Under the pieces are notes generated by a model, which had not been told where the DNA came from, ran no database searches, and worked only from the letters and a program-made list of their open reading frames with translations. From Haematobia irritans (taxonomy: Eukaryota; Arthropoda; Insecta; Diptera; Muscidae), in contig NW_027445852.1 in assembly GCF_050003625.1 (NCBI RefSeq), positions 124,001 to 188,000 on the forward strand: 64,000 bases of DNA. The letters run 5' to 3'. Positions 1 to 10,550 of this stretch are shown piece after piece; within the stretch, counting starts at the first letter, position 1, and every line of letters begins with the position of its first letter. A program made the position numbers and the translations under genes.

Positions 1-859
1 TATAAAAATTTCATTTTTTTGAGGATTTTCGTCGAAATTTTGATTTTTTGGGGGTGGTCACGAATTGAGGTCCTTTTGGCTCTAGGAAGCATATTTAAGG
101 AGTTATGGCCAAAATAAGTTTTTCATATAAAAATTTCAATTTTTTGAGGATTTCATCAAAATTTTGATTTTTTGGGGATGGTCACGAATTGAGGTCCTTT
201 TGGCTCTAGGACGCATATTTAAGGAGTTATGGCCAAAATAAGTTTTTCATATAAAAATTTCAATTTTTTGAGGATTTTCGTCGAAATTTGGATTTTTTGG
301 GGATGGTCACGAATTGAGGTCCTTTTGGCTCTAGGACGCATATTTAAGGAGTTATGGCCACAATAAGTTTTTCATATAAAAATTTCATTTTTTTGAGGAT
401 TTTCATCAAAATTTTGATTTTTTGGGAGTGATCACGAATTGAGGTCATTTTGGCTCTGGGACGCATATTTAAGGAGTTATGGCCAAAATAAGTTTTTCAT
501 ATAAAAATTTCAATTTTTTGAGGATTTTCATCAAAATTTTGATTTTTTGGGAGTGATCACGAATTGAGGTCCTTTTGGCTCTAGGACGCATATTTAAGGA
601 GTTATGGGCAAAATAAGTTTTTCATATAAAAATTTCATTTTTTTGAGGATTTTCGTCGAAATTTTGATTTTTTGGGGATGGTCACGAATTGAGGTCCTTT
701 TGGCGCTAGGACGCATATTTAAGGAGTTATGGCCAAAATAAGTTTTTCATATAAAAATTTCAATTTTTTGAGGATTTTCATCAAAATTTTGATTTTTTGG
801 GAGTGATCACGAATTGAGGTCCTTTTGGCTCTAGGACGCATATTTAAGGAGTTATGGCC

Positions 860-1515
860 AAAATAAGTTTTTCATATAAAAATTTCATTTTTTTGAGGAT
901 TTTCGTCGAAATTTTGATTTTTTGGGAGTGATCACGAATTGAGGTCCTTTTGGCTCTAGGACGCATATTTAAGGAGTTATGGCCAAAATAAGTTTTTCAT
1001 ATAAAAATTTCAAGTTTTTGAGGATTTTCATCGAAATTTTGATTTTTTGGGGGTGGTCACGAATTGAGGTCCTTTTGGCTCTAGGACGCATATTTAAGGA
1101 GTTATGGCCAAAATAAGTTTTTCATATAAAAATTTCAATTTTTTGAGGATTGTCATCAAAATTTTGATTTTGTGGGAGTGATCACGAATTGAGGTCCTTT
1201 TGGCTCTAGGACGCATATTTAAGGAGTTATGGCCAAAATAAGTTTTTCATATAAAAATTTCAATTTTTTGAGGATTTTCATCAAAATTTTGATTTTGTGG
1301 GAGTGATCACGAATTGAGGTCCTTTTGGCTCTAGGACGCATATTTAAGGAGTTATGGCCAAAATAAGTTTTTCATATAAAAATTTCATTTTTTTGAGGAT
1401 TTTCGTCGAAATTTTGATTTTTTGGGGGTGGTCACGAATTGAGGTCCTTTTGGCTCTAGGACGCATATTTAAGGAGTTATGGCCACAATAAGTTTTTCAT
1501 ATAAAAATTTCAATT
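860..1515 (+). repeat. Local multi-monomer duplication, copy 1 (partner 2735-3390)
   Basis: A run of about five monomers with a distinctive order of variants recurs 1,875 bp (15 monomers) downstream. The order is TCATCGAAATTTTGAT, then GATTGTCATC with TTTTGTGGGAGTG, then TCATC with TTTTGTGGGAGTG, then CATTTTTTTG, then GGCCACAATAAG with TTTTCTGAGG. For example TGTCATC lies at 1151 and 3026. Similarity is lost beyond about 1515/3390. Edges are approximate because they were judged by eye. Confidence 0.7.
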
Positions 1516-2734
1516 TTCTGAGGATTTTCGTCGAAATTTTGATTTTTTGGGGATGGTCACGAATTGAGGTCCTTTTGGCTCTAGGACGCATATTTAAGGA
1601 GTTATGGCCACAATAAGTTTTTCATATAAAAATTTCATTTTTTTGAGGATTTTCATCAAAATTTTGATTTTTTGGGAGTGATCACGAATTGAGGTCCTTT
1701 TGGCTCTAGGACGCATATTTAAGGAGTTATGGGCAAAATAAGTTTTTCATATAAAAATTTCATTTTTTTGAGGATTTTCGTCGAAATTTTGATTTTTTGG
1801 GGGTGGTCACGAATTGAGGTCCTTTTGGCTCTAGGACGCATATTTAAGGAGTTATGGCCACAATAAGTTTTTCATATAAAAATTTCAATTTTCTGAGGAT
1901 TTTCGTCGAAATTTGGATTTTTTGGGGATGGTCACGAATTGAGGTCCTTTTGGCTCTAGGACGCATATTTAAGGAGTTATGGCCACAATAAGTTTTTCAT
2001 ATAAAAATTTCATTTTTTTGAGGATTTTCATCAAAATTTTGATTTTTTGGGAGTGATCACGAATTGAGGTCCTTTTGGCTCTAGGACGCATATTTAAGGA
2101 GATATGGGCAAAATAAGTTTTTCATATAAAAATTTAAATTTTTTGAGGATTTTCGTCGAAATTTTGATTTTTTGGGGGTGATCACGAATTGAGGTCATTT
2201 TGGCTCTAGGACGCATATTTAAGGAGTTATGGCCAAAATAAGTTTTTCATATAAAAATTTCATTTTTTTGAGGATTTTCGTCGAAATTTTGATTTTTTGG
2301 GGGTGGTCACGAATTGAGGTCATTTTGGCTCTGGGACGCATATTTAAGGAGTTATGGCCAAAATAAGTTTTTCATATAAAAATTTAAATTTTTTGAGAAT
2401 TTTCGTCGAAATTTTGATTTTTTGGGGGTGGTCACGAATTGAGGTCATTTTGGCTCTAGGACGCATATTTAAGGAGTTATGGCCAAAATAAGTTTTTCAT
2501 ATAAAAATTTCATTTTTTTGAGGATTTTCGTCGAAATTTTGATTTTTTGGGGGTGGTCACGAATTGAGGTCATTTTGGCTCTGGGACGCATATTTAAGGA
2601 GTTATGGCCAAAATAAGTTTTTCATATAAAAATTTCAATTTTTTGAGGATTTTCATCAAAATTTTGATTTTTTGGGAGTGATCACGAATTGAGGTCCTTT
2701 TGGCTCTAGGACGCATATTTAAGGAGTTATGGCC

Positions 2735-3390
2735 AAAATAAGTTTTTCATATAAAAATTTCAATTTTTTGAGGATTTTCGTCGAAATTTTGATTTTTTGG
2801 GAGTGATCACGAATTGAGGTCCTTTTGGCTCTAGGACGCATATTTAAGGAGTTATGGCCAAAATAAGTTTTTCATATAAAAATTTCAATTTTTTGAGGAT
2901 TTTCATCGAAATTTTGATTTTTTGGGGGTGGTCACGAATTGAGGTCCTTTTGGCTCTAGGACGCATATTTAAGGAGTTATGGCCAAAATAAGTTTTTCAT
3001 ATAAAAATTTCAATTTTTTGAGGATTGTCATCAAAATTTTGATTTTGTGGGAGTGATCACGAATTGAGGTCCTTTTGGCTCTAGGACGCATATTTAAGGA
3101 GTTATGGCCAAAATAAGTTTTTCATATAAAAATTTCAATTTTTTGAGGATTTTCATCAAAATTTTGATTTTGTGGGAGTGATCACGAATTGAGGTCCTTT
3201 TGGCTCTAGGACGCATATTTAAGGAGTTATGGCCAAAATAAGTTTTTCATATAAAAATTTCATTTTTTTGAGGATTTTCGTCGAAATTTTGATTTTTTGG
3301 GGGTGGTCACGAATTGAGGTCCTTTTGGCTCTAGGACGCATATTTAAGGAGTTATGGCCACAATAAGTTTTTCATATAAAAATTTCAATT
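2735..3390 (+). repeat. Local multi-monomer duplication, copy 2 (partner 860-1515)
   Basis: Second copy of the block described at 860-1515, displaced by exactly 15 x 125 bp. It shares the same series of monomer variants with occasional substitutions (CAAGTTTTTG in copy 1 reads CAATTTTTTG here). Confidence 0.7.
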
Positions 3391-6198
3391 TTCTGAGGAT
3401 TTTCATCAAAATTTTGATTTTGTGGGAGTGATCACGAATTGAGGTCCTTTTGGCTCTAGGACGCATATTTAAGGAGTTATGGCCAAAATAAGTTTTTCAT
3501 ATAAAAATTTCATTTTTTTGAGGATTTTCGTCGAAATTTTGATTTTTTGGGAGTGATCACGAATTGAGGTCCTTTTGGCTCTAGGACGCATATTTAAGGA
3601 GTTATGGCCAAAATAAGTTTTTCATATAAAAATTTCATTTTTTTGAGGATTTTCGTCGAAATTTTGATTTTTTGGGAGTGATCACGAATTGAGGTCCTTT
3701 TGGCTCTAGGACGCATATTTAAGGAGTTATGGCCAAAATAAGTTTTTCATATAAAAATTTCATTTTTTTGAGGATTTTCGTCGAAATTTGGATTTTTTGC
3801 GGGTGGTCACGAATTGAGGTCCTTTTGGCTCTAGGACGCATATTTAAGGAGTTATGGCCAAAATAAGTTTTTCATATAAAAATTTCATTTTTTTGAGGAT
3901 TTTCATCAAAATTTTGATTTTTTGGGAGTGATCACGAATTGAGGTCCTTTTGGCTCTAGGAAGCATATTTAAGGAGTTATGGCCAAAATAAGTTTTTCAT
4001 ATAAAAATTTCAATTTTTTGAGGATTTTCGTCGAAATTTGGATTTTTTGCGGGTGGTCACGAATTGAGGTCCTTTTGGCTCTAGGACGCATATTTAAGGA
4101 GTTATGGCCAAAATAAGTTTTTCATATAAAAATTTCAATTTTTTGAGGATTTTCATCAAAATTTTGATTTTTTGGGGGTGGTCACGAATTGAGGTCCTTT
4201 TGGCTATAGGACGCATAATTAAGGAGTTATGGCCAAAATAAGTTTTTCATATAAAAATTTCATTTTTTTGAGGATTTTCGTCGAAATTTTGATTTTTTGG
4301 GAGTGATCACGAATTGAGGTCCTTTTGGCTCTAGGACGCATATTTAAGGAGTTATGGCCAAAATAAGTTTTTCATATAAAAATTTCATTTTTTTGAGGAT
4401 TTTCGTCGAAATTTGGATTTTTTGGGGGTGGTCACGAATTGAGGTCATTTTGGCTCTAGGACGCATATTTAAGGAGTTATGGCCAAAATAAGTTTTTCAT
4501 ATAAAAATTTCAATTTTTTGAGGATTTTCATCAAAATTGTGATTTTTTGGGAGTGATCACGAATTGAGGTCCTTTTGGCTCTAGGACGCATATTTAAGGA
4601 GTTATGGCCAAAATAAGTTTTTCATATAAAAATTTCATTTTTTTGAGGATGTTCGTCGAAATTTGGATTTTTTGGGGGTGGTCACGAATTGAGGTCCTTT
4701 TGGCTCTAGGACGCATATTTAAGGAGTTATGGCCAAAATAAGTTTTTCATATAAAAATTTCAATTTTTTGAGGATTTTCATCAAAATTTTGATTTTTTGG
4801 GGATGGTCACGAATTGAGGTCCTTTTGGCTCTAGGACGCATATTTAAGGAGTTATGGCCAAAATAAGTTTTTCATATAAAAATTTCATTTTTTTTGAGGA
4901 TTGTCATCAAAATTTTGATTTTGTGGGAGTGATCACGAATTGAGGTCCTTTTGGCTCTAGGACGCATATTTAAGGAGTTATGGCCAAAATAAGTTTTTCA
5001 TATAAAAATTTCATTTTTTTGAGGATTTTCGTCGAAATTTTGATTTTTTGGGGATGGTCACGAATTGAGGTCCTTTTGGCGCTAGGACGCATATTTAAGG
5101 AGTTATGGCCAAAATAAGTTTTTCATATAAAAATTTCAATTTTCTGAGGATTTTCATCAAAATTTTGATTTTTTTGGGGTGGTCACGAATTGAGGTCCTT
5201 TTGGCTCTAGGACGCATATTTAAGGAGTTATGGGCAAAATAAGTTTTTCATATAAAAATTTAAATTTTTTGAGGATTTTCGTCGAAATTTGGATTTTTTG
5301 GGGGTGGTCACGAATTGAGGTCATTTTGGCTCTAGGACGCATATTTAAGGAGTTATGGCCAAAATAAGTTTTTCATATAAAAATTTAAATTTTTTGAGGA
5401 TTTTCATCAAAATTTTGATTTTTTAAGGGTGGTCACGAATTGAGGTCCTTTTGGCTCTAGGAAGCATATTTAAGGAGTTATGGCCCAAAATAAGTTTTTC
5501 ATATAAAAATTTCATTTTTTTGAGGATTGTCATCAAAATTTTGATTTTGTGGGAGTGATCACGAATTGAGGTCCTTTTGGCTCTAGGACGCATATTTAAG
5601 GAGTTATGGCCAAAATAAGTTTTTCATATAAAAATTTAAATTTTTTGAGGATTTTCATCAAAATTTTGATTTTTTGGGGATGGTCACGAATTGAGGTCCT
5701 TTTGGCGCTAGGACGCATATTTAAGGAGTTATGGCCAAAATAAGTTTTTCATATAAAAATTTCAATTTTTTGAGGATTTTCGTCGAAATTTGGATTTTTT
5801 GGGGGTGGTCACGAATTGAGGTCATTTTGGCTCTAGGACGCATATTTAAGGAGTTATGGCCAAAATAAGTTTTTCATATAAAAATTTCATTTTTTTGAGG
5901 ATTTTCGTCGAAATTTGGATTTTTTGGGGATGGTCACGAATTGAGGTCCTTTTGGCTCTAGGACGCATATTTAAGGAGTTGTGGCCAAAATAAGTTTTTC
6001 ATATAAAAATTTCAATTTTTTGAGAATTTTCGTCGAAATTTGGATTTTTTGGGGGTGGTCACGAATTGAGGTCCTTTTGGCTCTAGGACGCATATTTAAG
6101 GAGTTATGGCCACAATAAGTTTTTCATATAAAAATTTCAATTTTTTGAGGATTTTCGTCGAAATTTGGATTTTTTGGGGGTGGTCACGAATTGAGGTC

Positions 6199-6828
6199 AA
6201 CGCGGCGTTGCGTTTGACATACATCCCCATTCAATGGAAGTTAGCCAAAATTATCATGATTTTGAAACCTCAAAAGCCAGAAAATTCTATAAGCTCCTAC
6301 AGACCCATAAGTTTGCTACCTATAATATCAAAGGTATTTGAAAAGCTAGTACAAAAAAGACTGGTGCCCATATTGCGTGAGCTCAATATTATACCTGATC
6401 ACCAATTCGGATTCAGACAAGGTCACGGAACATCTGAACAATGTCATAGAGTCATTCAAACCATTAGAGATTGTTTGGAGAATAAAGAATATTGCTCTTC
6501 AATTTTTCTAGATGTTAAACAGGCATTTGACAAAGTCTGGCATAATGGTCTGTTATACAAATTGAAGATCTTACTACCCACACCTTTTTACCTATTGTTG
6601 AAATCATATTTAAATGAAAGGCGTTTCTATGTTAGTATCAATGAAGAAAACTCTGATATTGGTTGCATAAATTCTGGAGTTCCTCAAGGCAGCGTGTTAG
6701 GACCAATATTGTATACTATTTTTACCAGCGATTTTCCCACTAGTGAAGAGGTGACCGTAGCTACTTATGCCGATGATACTGCAGTATTGGCCGTAAATAA
6801 ATCATGTGTAGATGCCTCAGAAATATTA
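6199..6828 (+). pseudogene. Jockey-like ORF2, reverse transcriptase, upstream part
   Basis: About 210 codons of the RT fingers and palm from a jockey-clade ORF2. Visible landmarks are the Leu-rich SYRPISLLPIISKVFEKL segment (from about 6292), FGFRQGHGT, motif A FLDVKQAFDKVW with the catalytic Asp codon at 6511-6513, GVPQGSVLGP (Pro codon 6682-6684) and the active-site YADD at 6766-6777. The N-terminal endonuclease and gag ORF are lost through 5' truncation. An ATG at 6106 in the neighbouring satellite happens to be in frame, so a conceptual ORF 6106-6834 starts with 31 satellite-encoded residues; I treat that start as accidental. The ORF breaks after the EIL codons (GAAATATTA) because another LINE was inserted, giving a stop at 6832-6834. 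Confidence 0.92.
6820..6828 (+). repeat. Target-site duplication, left copy (GAAATATTA)
   Basis: The 9-bp GAAATATTA flanks the LOA-like element and is repeated exactly at 11842-11850. Removing the element with one copy joins the two halves of the jockey-like ORF in frame (codons GAA ATA TTA then CAA GAC). The right edge is slightly ambiguous, because TTA of the duplication continues the TTAGG-like terminal repeat of the element. Confidence 0.93.
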
Positions 6829-6959
6829 GGTTAGGTTAAAGTGGCAGCCCGATTAAGATTCAGGCTCACTTAGACTATTCAGTCCATTGTGATACCACAT
6901 TAACTAAAAGTACCTATTACATATGGGCACTTCTAGTTTTAACCGCTGAACCTTCTTGA
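6829..6959 (-). other. 3' UTR and terminal repeat of the LOA-like element
   Basis: 131 nt between the ORF2 stop and the target-site duplication. It contains no ORF or AATAAA signal. The sense strand ends with TAACC-type pentamers (on the + strand, GGTTAGGTTA directly after the TSD) instead of poly(A). A compact set of self-complementary segments lies in 6841-6898: a closing pair GTGG/CCAC (6841-6844 with 6895-6898), a 4-bp GACT/AGTC hairpin (6873-6884) and a 7-bp hairpin (6846-6866). Such 3' structures are plausible recognition sites for the element's own reverse transcriptase; that role is inferred. Confidence 0.75.
6846..6866 (-). promoter_or_regulatory. RNA hairpin near the 3' end of the LOA-like transcript
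   Basis: In the sense strand AGCCTGA pairs with TCGGGCT, a 7-bp stem with one G-U pair, closing a 7-nt loop ATCTTAA. It lies 17 nt from the element's 3' end. Pairing is seen directly; function as a template-recognition element for target-primed reverse transcription is an inference from other LINE 3' ends. Confidence 0.55.
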
Positions 6960-9900
6960 TTATTTTTCTTTGTTGAACCAACCAGATTGTTCCAAAAACA
7001 GTAGCAGACTGCTTAAGTTAACGTTTTCCAGATCCGCCAGTAATCTGAAGCTATATGCTCCTAAAAGTTGCTTGCGCTTTACACAAAATGCAGGACACTC
7101 ACACAAGAGGTGTTTAATTGATTCTTTTTCCTCCGCATCATGACAGCTCATACAATAGTCATTATACTTCGCGCCAATAGTTTTTGCAAAATCGCCTATC
7201 AGGCAGCGACCCGTTATAGCAGATATCAGGAGTGATATCTGACGTCTCGAGAACATTAGCATATCTAGTGTGCGGTTTAAGTTGAAATGGGGCCATATTT
7301 GCTTGGTGTCGTTACAACCCTTGCAATTCTCCCATCGAACATTTGCCATCATAACAGCCTTCTCACGCAGCATGAGCTTGCAGGTAGCTAGGGGCATACC
7401 AACAAATTCTAGTTCCCCTGGAATATGTAAGGTAGTCCCTAGCCTTGCCAACTCATCCGCTTCGCAGTTCCCCGGTATGTTCCTATGGCCAGGCACCCAT
7501 ATTAGGTGAATATTGTACTGCTCAGCCATCTCATTGAGAGATTTGCGGCAGTCGATGGCCGTTTTCGAGTTGAGGAACACAGAGTCCAAGGATTTTATTG
7601 CAGGTTGACTGTCTGAGTATATATTAATGCCCACATTTTTTGGAACATTACTTCTCAGCCAATTCGCCACCTCTCTTATTGCTAATATTTCAGCCTGAAA
7701 AACACTACAGTGATTAGGTAATCTTTTCGCTATTCGAAGTTCCAGATCATTAGAATATACTCCGAACCCCACTTGTCCATCCAATTTGGAGCCATCAGTG
7801 TAGAAATCTATATATTCTTTATTCCCCGGGGTCTGTGTGCACCACGCCTCACTGTTGGGGATTAGAGTCTCAAACTTTTTGTCGAAAAGTGGACTCGCCA
7901 AAGTGTAATCCACTACGTTAGGCACATCTGGCATTGTTTTGAGGACAGAACTGTGACCGTAACTTTTTTCCGACCACAGCGATAGCTCGCGCAACCGCAC
8001 AGCCGTTGTTGCAGCTGACTGTTTGGCCAAAATGTCTAAAGGCAATAGATGCAGCACGACATTAAGGGAATTTGTTCCTGTCTTGCTGAATGCGCCTGAA
8101 ATACACAAACACGCCATACGCTGAACTTTATCTAAACAAGTCGGTTTCTGAAGTGCCGGCCACCAGACTACAACACCATATAGCATTATAGGTCTAACCA
8201 CTGCCGTGTATAGCCAATGCACAATTTTTGGTTTCAGTCCCCACTTTTTTCCTATTGCCTTTTTGCACGAGTACAAAGCTACAGTTGCCTTTCTCGCCCT
8301 TTCTTCAATATTAAGCTTAAAGTTCAGCTTCCTGTCCAAAATAACGCCAAGGTATTTTGCACATTCACCAAAGGGAATTTCAATACCCCCTAAGGAAATA
8401 GGCCTAACCGTGGGAGTTTTGCGATCGTTGCAGTACATGACTAATTCTGTCTTTGCAGGATTTACCCCAAGACCATTGTCTTTCGCCCATTTCTCAGTCA
8501 TCCGGAGGGCCCTCTGAATAATATCTCTGATTGTGGATGGGAATTTTCCCCTGACTGCCAGAGCCACATCATCTGCGTATGCCACCACTTTTATCCTTTC
8601 TTTTTCTAGAGTAACCAGAAGGCTATTTATAGCAACATTCCAAAGAAGAGGTGATAGGACTCCTCCTTGGGGAGTGCCTCTGTTCACATACCTTTGTATG
8701 TTTGCTTGTCCTAGTGTGGCTGAAATACGTCTCTTCATTAGCAGTTCGTCTAACAGCCTGAGTATACATGGATCAACATTCAGAGTTGTCAGTCCATTTA
8801 ATATCGAGCTCGGATGGACATTATTGAACGCCCCTTCGATGTCTAGAAACGCCACGATTGTGTATTCTTTGACAGATAGTGAGCTTTCAATAAAGCTGAC
8901 TAGTTCATGTAGTGCGGTCTCAGTAGACCTGCCCTTCGAGTATGCATGCTGTCGTTTCGAGAACAAACTTGAATCGATGCTAGTTCTAAGATAAATATCT
9001 ATCATCCTCTCCAGAGTCTTAAGTAGGAATGAGGATAAGCTGATTGGTCGGAAATCCTTCGCCCTCGAGTGAGAGGCTTTTCCCGCTTTAGGTATGAAAA
9101 CGACTTTTGTTTCCCTCCACTTTCCTGGGATATATGATAAGTTGATACATCCTTTATATATCACCGACAACCAGGGGATAATTTTGTCAGTTACAGCTTG
9201 TAACTCCGCCGGAGTAATTCCATCAGGTCCAGGGGATTTGAATGGTCCAAAGCTATTTAGCGCCCATCTTATTCTAGTTTCCGATACAATTTCCTCGACA
9301 GGAAACGACCGCTGAGCAACTGTGGCACCGCCAGTACATGGTTCAACCGTCTGATTTCCAGGAAAATGTGTGTCCAATAGTACCTCCAGCGTCTCCTTAC
9401 TGGACGTTGTCCAATTGCCCTCCGATGTTTTAATGAAACCTGGAGCGGAGTTGGTGGATGCTAGAACCTTCCGTAGTCTGGAAGCCTCGGACGTATTCTC
9501 AATACTGCTGCAGTAAGCATTCCAAGAGTTATGCTGAGCCTTTCTCAGTTCTCGCTTGTATCCTCTCAGATTCTTCTTGTAAGCGTCCCAGTCCTCAGGG
9601 GCTCTGGTGGACTTTGCCTTGTTAAAGAGCTTCCTGCAGGATTTCCTCATATTACTTAATTCCGTAGACCACCATGGTGGTCGATGTTTCCCCCTTGGCT
9701 TTCCTCTAGGGCATGCAGCTTTCAGTGAGATGTTGAAGGCCTTAGTAATCCGCTCCACTGCGTGTTCGATATCTTGCACATTTCTCATATTTGTCTCTGT
9801 TATTTCCGGTATCATCATATTGAACGATTCCCTATACCTATTCCAGTCAGCTTTCCTAACATTTGGCGGAAATATGATCTTGGTGATATGAACATCAAAT

Positions 9901-10550
9901 TTGAAACTGATGTAGCGATGATCTGAGAAGCTGTGTTCACTTAAAACCTGCCACTCAGATATCATTTCATTTAGTTCTTGCGAGGCCAAGGTGATGTCCA
10001 AAACCTCTTGCCTGTTTTTAGTGACAAAGGTTGGGACATCTCCCTTGTTGCAAACTACCAGATTAGTACGCAAAATAAACTCTATTAGCGACTCTCCCCT
10101 TGCATTAGTATCACTACTTCCCCATATACTATGATGTGCATTCGCATCGCATCCCATAATGAGTTTCGCCTTTGTTTTCAGTGACTCCTCCACTAAGGTC
10201 TTAACGGCATATGGAGGCATCTCCCTGTCATGTCCCATGTAGACCGAAGATACCCAATATTTGCATTTGGCTATTTCTAAACTTGCAACGACAGTGTCTG
10301 TATTGCACATTGAGGGAAGCAGAAACAAATTGAGCTCGTTTTTAGCAATTATACAGGCTCGATTTACATCATTACCAGTATACTGCAATAGTTTGAACCC
10401 CGGAGTACTTAATTCACATATTTTGTTTTTGTAAACATATGGTTCTTGAATAAGAACTATATCTATGTCCCCTTTCATCAGGAGAACTTTTAAGGCAGCA
10501 CATGCAGCCTTACAATGATGAAGATTTATCTGGAGGATCCGTAGGACCAT
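6960..10550 (-). CDS. LOA-like ORF2: endonuclease / reverse transcriptase / RNase H polyprotein
   Basis: Retrotransposition enzyme of 1196 aa, counted from the first ATG (10550-10548). The frame is open five codons further, back to TTG at 10565, with in-frame TGA at 10571-10569, but TTG is an unlikely eukaryotic start. Domains: APE-type endonuclease about 1-220 (QINLHH N9, IQEP E36, GCDANAH D135/N137/H139, SDH 209-211), which nicks target DNA; reverse transcriptase about 440-745 (FRPISL, FLDIEGAF with Asp570, TPQGG, YADD 658-661, KYLGV), which copies element RNA at the nick; RNase H about 910-1040 (YTDGS D919, AEI E954, YSDSQ D980, WVPGH H1022, EAD D1032); C-terminal Cys/His motif C1133-x2-C1136-x10-H1147-x4-C1152. 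All key residues are present and no stop interrupts it. It overlaps the end of ORF1 by 41 nt in the +1 frame, so coupled reinitiation or leaky scanning is likely. Confidence 0.95.
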   Translation of the reverse strand: MVLRILQINLHHCKAACAALKVLLMKGDIDIVLIQEPYVYKNKICELSTPGFKLLQYTGNDVNRACIIAKNELNLFLLPSMCNTDTVVASLEIAKCKYWVSSVYMGHDREMPPYAVKTLVEESLKTKAKLIMGCDANAHHSIWGSSDTNARGESLIEFILRTNLVVCNKGDVPTFVTKNRQEVLDITLASQELNEMISEWQVLSEHSFSDHRYISFKFDVHITKIIFPPNVRKADWNRYRESFNMMIPEITETNMRNVQDIEHAVERITKAFNISLKAACPRGKPRGKHRPPWWSTELSNMRKSCRKLFNKAKSTRAPEDWDAYKKNLRGYKRELRKAQHNSWNAYCSSIENTSEASRLRKVLASTNSAPGFIKTSEGNWTTSSKETLEVLLDTHFPGNQTVEPCTGGATVAQRSFPVEEIVSETRIRWALNSFGPFKSPGPDGITPAELQAVTDKIIPWLSVIYKGCINLSYIPGKWRETKVVFIPKAGKASHSRAKDFRPISLSSFLLKTLERMIDIYLRTSIDSSLFSKRQHAYSKGRSTETALHELVSFIESSLSVKEYTIVAFLDIEGAFNNVHPSSILNGLTTLNVDPCILRLLDELLMKRRISATLGQANIQRYVNRGTPQGGVLSPLLWNVAINSLLVTLEKERIKVVAYADDVALAVRGKFPSTIRDIIQRALRMTEKWAKDNGLGVNPAKTELVMYCNDRKTPTVRPISLGGIEIPFGECAKYLGVILDRKLNFKLNIEERARKATVALYSCKKAIGKKWGLKPKIVHWLYTAVVRPIMLYGVVVWWPALQKPTCLDKVQRMACLCISGAFSKTGTNSLNVVLHLLPLDILAKQSAATTAVRLRELSLWSEKSYGHSSVLKTMPDVPNVVDYTLASPLFDKKFETLIPNSEAWCTQTPGNKEYIDFYTDGSKLDGQVGFGVYSNDLELRIAKRLPNHCSVFQAEILAIREVANWLRSNVPKNVGINIYSDSQPAIKSLDSVFLNSKTAIDCRKSLNEMAEQYNIHLIWVPGHRNIPGNCEADELARLGTTLHIPGELEFVGMPLATCKLMLREKAVMMANVRWENCKGCNDTKQIWPHFNLNRTLDMLMFSRRQISLLISAITGRCLIGDFAKTIGAKYNDYCMSCHDAEEKESIKHLLCECPAFCVKRKQLLGAYSFRLLADLENVNLSSLLLFLEQSGWFNKEK

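Larger units (their letters stand above)
1..6198 (+). repeat. 125-bp satellite, diverged monomeric block (left)
   Basis: About 49 head-to-tail copies of the 125-bp monomer. The register can be followed by GGCC of AAGGAGTTATGGCCAAAATA at 107, 231, 356, 481 and 606: mostly exact 125-bp steps, with one shorter step where bases are missing near 150. Monomers mix two states at several sites: TCATCAAAATTTTGAT or TCGTCGAAATTTGG, GGGAGTGATCAC or GGGGGTGGTCAC, CAATTTTTT or CATTTTTTT. Marker variants GGCCACAATAAG, TTTTCTGAGG and GAGTTGTGGCC recur irregularly. There is no long-range period comparable to the one right of 23168, but local duplications exist. No gene is seen. It continues beyond the left edge and ends where the jockey-like element joins at about 6199. 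Confidence 0.97.

Noticed and set aside
6826..6837. Interstitial telomere (TTAGG)n
   Set aside because: Only two units, placed exactly at the 3' end of the LOA-like element and partly formed by its target-site duplication.
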